A DNA stretch of 64,000 bases from an uncultured Bacteroidota bacterium (GTDB lineage: Bacteria > Bacteroidota > Bacteroidia > Flavobacteriales > Flavobacteriaceae), in NCBI GenBank assembly GCA_902635895.1, contig CACPPV010000001.1, positions 1-64,000 on the forward strand, written 5' to 3'. Made by a program: the position numbers and the translations under genes. The notes below the pieces were generated by a model that saw only the letters and a list, made by a program, of their open reading frames with translations, was not told the origin of the DNA and did no database searches. Each line of letters begins with the position of its first letter. Within the stretch, counting starts at the first letter, position 1. Shown here piece after piece: positions 60,277 through 64,000 of the stretch.

Positions 60277-61458
60277 TTAAATCACTTCAAATAGACCCGC
60301 GGCTCCCATACCTCCACCAACACACATTGTTGAAACAACGTATTTTGCTCCTCTTCTTTTTCCTTCAATAAGTGCATGACCTACCATTCTTGATCCACTC
60401 ATACCATACGGATGACCAATTGAAATCGAACCTCCATTAACATTTAAAATTTCGTTTGGAATTCCAAGAACATCTCTACAATAAATTACCTGGACAGCAA
60501 AAGCCTCATTAAGTTCCCAAAGCCCAATATCACTCATTTTAAGACCATTTTGTTTTAACAATTTAGGAACGGCATAAATCGGTCCAATTCCCATTTCATC
60601 TGGCTCACATCCAGCAACTGCAATTCCTCTATAGATTCCAAGAGGAGTCACATTGTGTTTTGATGCAACACTTGATTCCATTAGAACACATGCAGATGCA
60701 CCATCAGAAAGCTGACTTGCATTGCCGGCAGTAATTGATCCTCCTTCAACAACAGGCTTAAGAGAACTTAATCCTTCAATAGTAGTAGTAGGTCTATTAC
60801 ACTCGTCTTTTGACGATGTTTTTTCAACAAATGAAATTTCTTTAGTTTCTTTGTCCATTATTCCCATAGTTGTAGTGACTGAAATAATTTCATCATCAAA
60901 TTTTCCCTCTTCTTGTCCTTTTGCAGTTCTTAATTGACTCTGAAGAGAATACTCGTCCTGAGATTCTCTGGAAATATTATACCTGCTAGCTACTACTTCA
61001 GCGGTTTTCAGCATTGGCATGTAAATATGTTTATGTTTTGAAATTAATTTTTTATCAACCCATCTATCTAGATTCATTTTTTCAGTTTGCACTAAACTTA
61101 TCGAATCTAACCCACCTCCAACAACAACATCCATTCCATCACTGATAATTTGTTTTGCAGCTGTTGCAATTGCCATCATTCCTGATGAACATTGTCTATC
61201 TAATGTCATACCACTAACAGTTACTGGAAGGCCAGCAGCCAAAGCAGCATTTCTTGCAACATTACAATGGGTAGTTCCTTGTTGTAGAGCTGCACCCATT
61301 ATCACATCATCAACTTTTTCTGGATCGACACCTGATCTTTTGATTGCTTCTTCAATAGCCCAGCCTGCCATGGTTGGAGCGGTAGTATTATTAAATGTTC
61401 CTCTGTAAGACTTTGTTAAAGGAGTTCTTGCAGTCGAAACAATTAGCGCATCTCTCAT
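60277..61458 (-). CDS. Acetyl-CoA C-acyltransferase (thiolase)
   Basis: [65 protein letters not shown]. Confidence 0.94.
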   Translation of the reverse strand: MRDALIVSTARTPLTKSYRGTFNNTTAPTMAGWAIEEAIKRSGVDPEKVDDVIMGAALQQGTTHCNVARNAALAAGLPVTVSGMTLDRQCSSGMMAIATAAKQIISDGMDVVVGGGLDSISLVQTEKMNLDRWVDKKLISKHKHIYMPMLKTAEVVASRYNISRESQDEYSLQSQLRTAKGQEEGKFDDEIISVTTTMGIMDKETKEISFVEKTSSKDECNRPTTTIEGLSSLKPVVEGGSITAGNASQLSDGASACVLMESSVASKHNVTPLGIYRGIAVAGCEPDEMGIGPIYAVPKLLKQNGLKMSDIGLWELNEAFAVQVIYCRDVLGIPNEILNVNGGSISIGHPYGMSGSRMVGHALIEGKRRGAKYVVSTMCVGGGMGAAGLFEVI

Positions 61459-61460
61459 AT

Positions 61461-62456
61461 TTATATTTTTAATATTAATTTACCTTTTTTATTTCCGTTA
61501 AATAATTTTTTAAAAACCTCATAAAAATTTTCAATTCCTTCGTAAATATCTTCTTTTGACTTTAAAGTCCCATCCAAAATCCATTGTGTCATTTTTTTAG
61601 TAGCTGTAGGGTAATTTTTAGCATAATCAAAAACAACCATTCCTTTCATAGAAGCCCTATTTACAAGTAATGATAAGTAGTTGTTCGGCCCTTTTGCAGA
61701 CATTTCGTTGTATTGTGAAATGGCTCCACAAACAACAATTCTAGCTCCCATTCTCAAAAAAACTAAGGCAGCATCTAAAATTTCACCACCAACGTTATCG
61801 AAATAAACATCAATTCCGTCGGGACACTCCCTTTTAATTCCTCTTTTTACACTTTCATTTTTATAGTCAACACAACCATCAAAACCAAGTTCATTAATAA
61901 CATAATCACATTTTTCCTTACCACCTGCAATACCAACAACCTTACATCCTTTAATTTTTGCAATTTGCCCTACTATGCTACCAACTGCACCTGCAGCAGC
62001 AGAAACCAATACAGTATCACCTTCTTTTATTTTACCTACTTCAAGAATACCAAAATATGCTGTCATTCCTGGCATACCTAGAGTTCCAATAAAAGTTGGT
62101 AGAGGAATTTTAGAACTAGGTACCTTAAAATACCCCTTCCCATTAGTAATTGAATATTGTTGAACACCACCCCATCCCGAAAGAATGTCACCTTTATTAA
62201 AATTTGGGTTCTTTGATTCTATAACTTCTCCAATTGTTCCTGCTCTCATGACTTCACCAATTTGAACCGGAGGAATATAAGATCTTGTTTCATTTAACCA
62301 TCCTCTCATAGCTGGATCAAGAGAAACATATAAATTTTTCAATAAAACTTCACCTTCATCAATTTTCCTTACATTTTCAGTTTCGTGAATCCATGTGTCT
62401 TCGGATGGAAAACCTGAGGGTCGAGATGATAATTTAACAACTTTATTTTCAAGCAT
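61461..62456 (-). CDS. NADP-dependent medium-chain reductase (prostaglandin reductase/CurA-like)
   Basis: Start at [87 protein letters not shown]. Confidence 0.9.
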   Translation of the reverse strand: MLENKVVKLSSRPSGFPSEDTWIHETENVRKIDEGEVLLKNLYVSLDPAMRGWLNETRSYIPPVQIGEVMRAGTIGEVIESKNPNFNKGDILSGWGGVQQYSITNGKGYFKVPSSKIPLPTFIGTLGMPGMTAYFGILEVGKIKEGDTVLVSAAAGAVGSIVGQIAKIKGCKVVGIAGGKEKCDYVINELGFDGCVDYKNESVKRGIKRECPDGIDVYFDNVGGEILDAALVFLRMGARIVVCGAISQYNEMSAKGPNNYLSLLVNRASMKGMVVFDYAKNYPTATKKMTQWILDGTLKSKEDIYEGIENFYEVFKKLFNGNKKGKLILKI

Positions 62457-62499
62457 TATGTTATGTGTTTTGTAATTGTAAATAAAATAATATACCAAA

Positions 62500-62517
62500 T
62501 TAGTATATAAATACTAA
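62500..62517. promoter_or_regulatory. Palindrome TTAGTAT-ATAA-ATACTAA
   Basis: Perfect 7-4-7 inverted repeat upstream (minus strand) of the reductase gene. Confidence 0.5.
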
Positions 62518-62529
62518 AATATAAAAAAA

Positions 62530-62547
62530 TACTATGCAAGCATAGTA
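62530..62547. promoter_or_regulatory. Palindrome TACTATGC-AA-GCATAGTA
   Basis: Perfect 8-2-8 inverted repeat in the same gap. Confidence 0.6.
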
Positions 62548-62566
62548 AACTTAAAAATAATATAAA

Positions 62567-63382
62567 TTATTTCCAGTCCGGATTTCTTTTTTCTTTAAAA
62601 GCAGCTATTCCTTCCTTTGCATCATCAGAATTTAAGACCATTTCTAACATTTCCAAAAGATACTTGTGATTCGATTCACTTGAATTTATTTTATCGAAAG
62701 CTTCTAAACCATATTGAATTGCAATTGGAGAATTACTCACAACTTCACTAAGCCAATTAGAAACAAATGAATCCATATTGTTTTTAGTAACAATTTCTGA
62801 AATCAATCCCCAAGAATGAGCGGTTTTCACTTTTAAATTATAACCCCTAATACACCAATCAATTACATTTCTAAAGGAAATAATTTTGGAAAGTGATTGC
62901 ATGACTTGCATTGGAAAAATTCCTCGTTTAACCTCAGGAAGACCTAATTTTAGATCTTCTAATGAAACAACATAATTACATCCAGCAACTAGCAATAAAC
63001 CACCTGCATAAACATCACCTTCAAGTTGACAAATTTTTGGTTTATAAAGCTTATTAAATATTTCTCCTATTAATATTTTAGAATTAGGTTGTGGAATTGT
63101 TGATTTATTTTTTTCTAAATCTCCATTAATTGCTTTTAAATCCAACCCTGAGCAAAACACATCTCCATTGGCTTTTAATAGTAATGCCCTAATATTTTTA
63201 TTAAATGATGCATATTGAAAAGCGAATGCTATTTCATTAATCATCTGAGGATGCAAGGCATTTTTCTTGTTCGGGCGATCTAAAGTTACAATGATAACAT
63301 GATCTTTTTCATGCCACTGTATAAAATCAAATTTGAATGATTTTATATTTACTATATCTTTATTATTAAAGTAACTCATCAA
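62567..63382 (-). CDS. Enoyl-CoA hydratase/isomerase family protein
   Basis: VTLDRPNKKNALHPQMINEI, NGDVFCSGLDL, CQLEGDVYAGGLLLVAGCNYVVS. Confidence 0.9.
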   Translation of the reverse strand: MMSYFNNKDIVNIKSFKFDFIQWHEKDHVIIVTLDRPNKKNALHPQMINEIAFAFQYASFNKNIRALLLKANGDVFCSGLDLKAINGDLEKNKSTIPQPNSKILIGEIFNKLYKPKICQLEGDVYAGGLLLVAGCNYVVSLEDLKLGLPEVKRGIFPMQVMQSLSKIISFRNVIDWCIRGYNLKVKTAHSWGLISEIVTKNNMDSFVSNWLSEVVSNSPIAIQYGLEAFDKINSSESNHKYLLEMLEMVLNSDDAKEGIAAFKEKRNPDWK

Positions 63383-63387
63383 TACTA

Positions 63388-64000
63388 TTACATTCTAAAA
63401 ATACCAAAAGAATCCGTCCCCTTAATTTCTGAAGAGTAAACTGCAGCTAATGCAAGTGATAAATATTTCCTGGTGTCAGTAGGATTAATTACCCCATCAT
63501 CCCAAACCTCAGATGTTGTGTGCCAAACGCTGGCTCTTTTTTCTGCGTCTTCAGCGAGCGCTTTTTTTTCTTTTTTCAATTTATTTTCATTAATCACTTT
63601 ATTAGAAGATGATGCTGCGTTTCTTTTAATTATTTCCATAACTCCTGAAAGCTGATCTGCTCCCATTACACCAGATTTAACGTTGGGATAGGAAAATAAA
63701 AATCTTGGTTCAAACGATCTTCCACACATTGCATAATTACCAGCTCCATATGAATTCCCTACCTGTAAACTAATATGAGGTACGGTACTTCCAGAAACAG
63801 CATGAATAAGTTGAGCACCAGAATTGATCATTCCATTTTGCTCATATCTTTTTCCAACCATAAATCCTGTAGTATTATGAATGAACAATAAAGGAATATT
63901 AGATTTATTTGCCAATTGAATAAAATGAGTAGCTTTTCTTGCGGATTCAATAAATATCACACCGTTATTTGCAATAATTCCAACAGGATATCCATTGATT
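63388..64000 (-). CDS. Acyl-CoA carboxylase carboxyltransferase (beta) subunit, C-terminal part, runs off the right edge
   Basis: Open frame continues to the window edge: INGYPVGIIANNGVIFIESARKATHFIQLANKSNIPLLFIHNTTGFMVG; SYGAGNYAMCGRSFEPRFLFSYP. Confidence 0.9.
   Translation of the reverse strand, partial: INGYPVGIIANNGVIFIESARKATHFIQLANKSNIPLLFIHNTTGFMVGKRYEQNGMINSGAQLIHAVSGSTVPHISLQVGNSYGAGNYAMCGRSFEPRFLFSYPNVKSGVMGADQLSGVMEIIKRNAASSSNKVINENKLKKEKKALAEDAEKRASVWHTTSEVWDDGVINPTDTRKYLSLALAAVYSSEIKGTDSFGIFRM

Noticed and set aside
1-64000. CRISPR arrays, IS elements, prophage, toxin-antitoxin or defence islands
   Set aside because: None recognisable: no direct-repeat arrays, transposases, integrases, phage structural genes or known defence families.

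Overview
This 64 kb window is AT-rich, densely packed chromosomal DNA. It looks like a marine Flavobacteriia/Bacteroidota genome, judging by gene content, TAnnTTTG-type -7 boxes, nusB-DUF1573-yajC linkage, a PUR-domain DUF3276 protein, DUF2795 and DUF2452. It is mostly housekeeping and central metabolism: acs, pyrD, recQ, kdsD-tatC-lptB, secA, grpE-dnaJ, ilvE, prfA, pyrF, a purM-like gene and GSII-type glutamine synthetase. There is a two-transporter ammonium/PII cluster, a threonine-catabolic kbl/epimerase pair, and a likely lysine-catabolic saccharopine dehydrogenase-like/DUF1338 pair. A minus-strand acyl-CoA catabolic block (about 55.9-64.0 kb) runs off the right edge. One tRNA-Arg(ACG) was found. 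I saw no CRISPR array, phage, transposon, rRNA or recognisable defence island, and nothing I can defend as a wholly new system. The observations most worth a second look are: (i) a perfect 14-bp terminator-like hairpin inside the signal-peptide codons of an amidohydrolase just after the ammonium operon; (ii) an A8-tract frameshift that splits the conserved C-terminus of a TIGR01777-type epimerase; (iii) loss of zinc ligands in RecQ and of half the DnaJ zinc finger; (iv) an NtrC-type regulator with no C-terminal DNA-binding domain; (v) paired palindromes upstream of the acyl-CoA operon and one upstream of the lysine genes; (vi) a 49-aa conserved-looking ORF missing from the ORF track; (vii) a tRNA-Arg with apparent A19-U56 in place of G19-C56. 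All family assignments were made by reading, not by database search.
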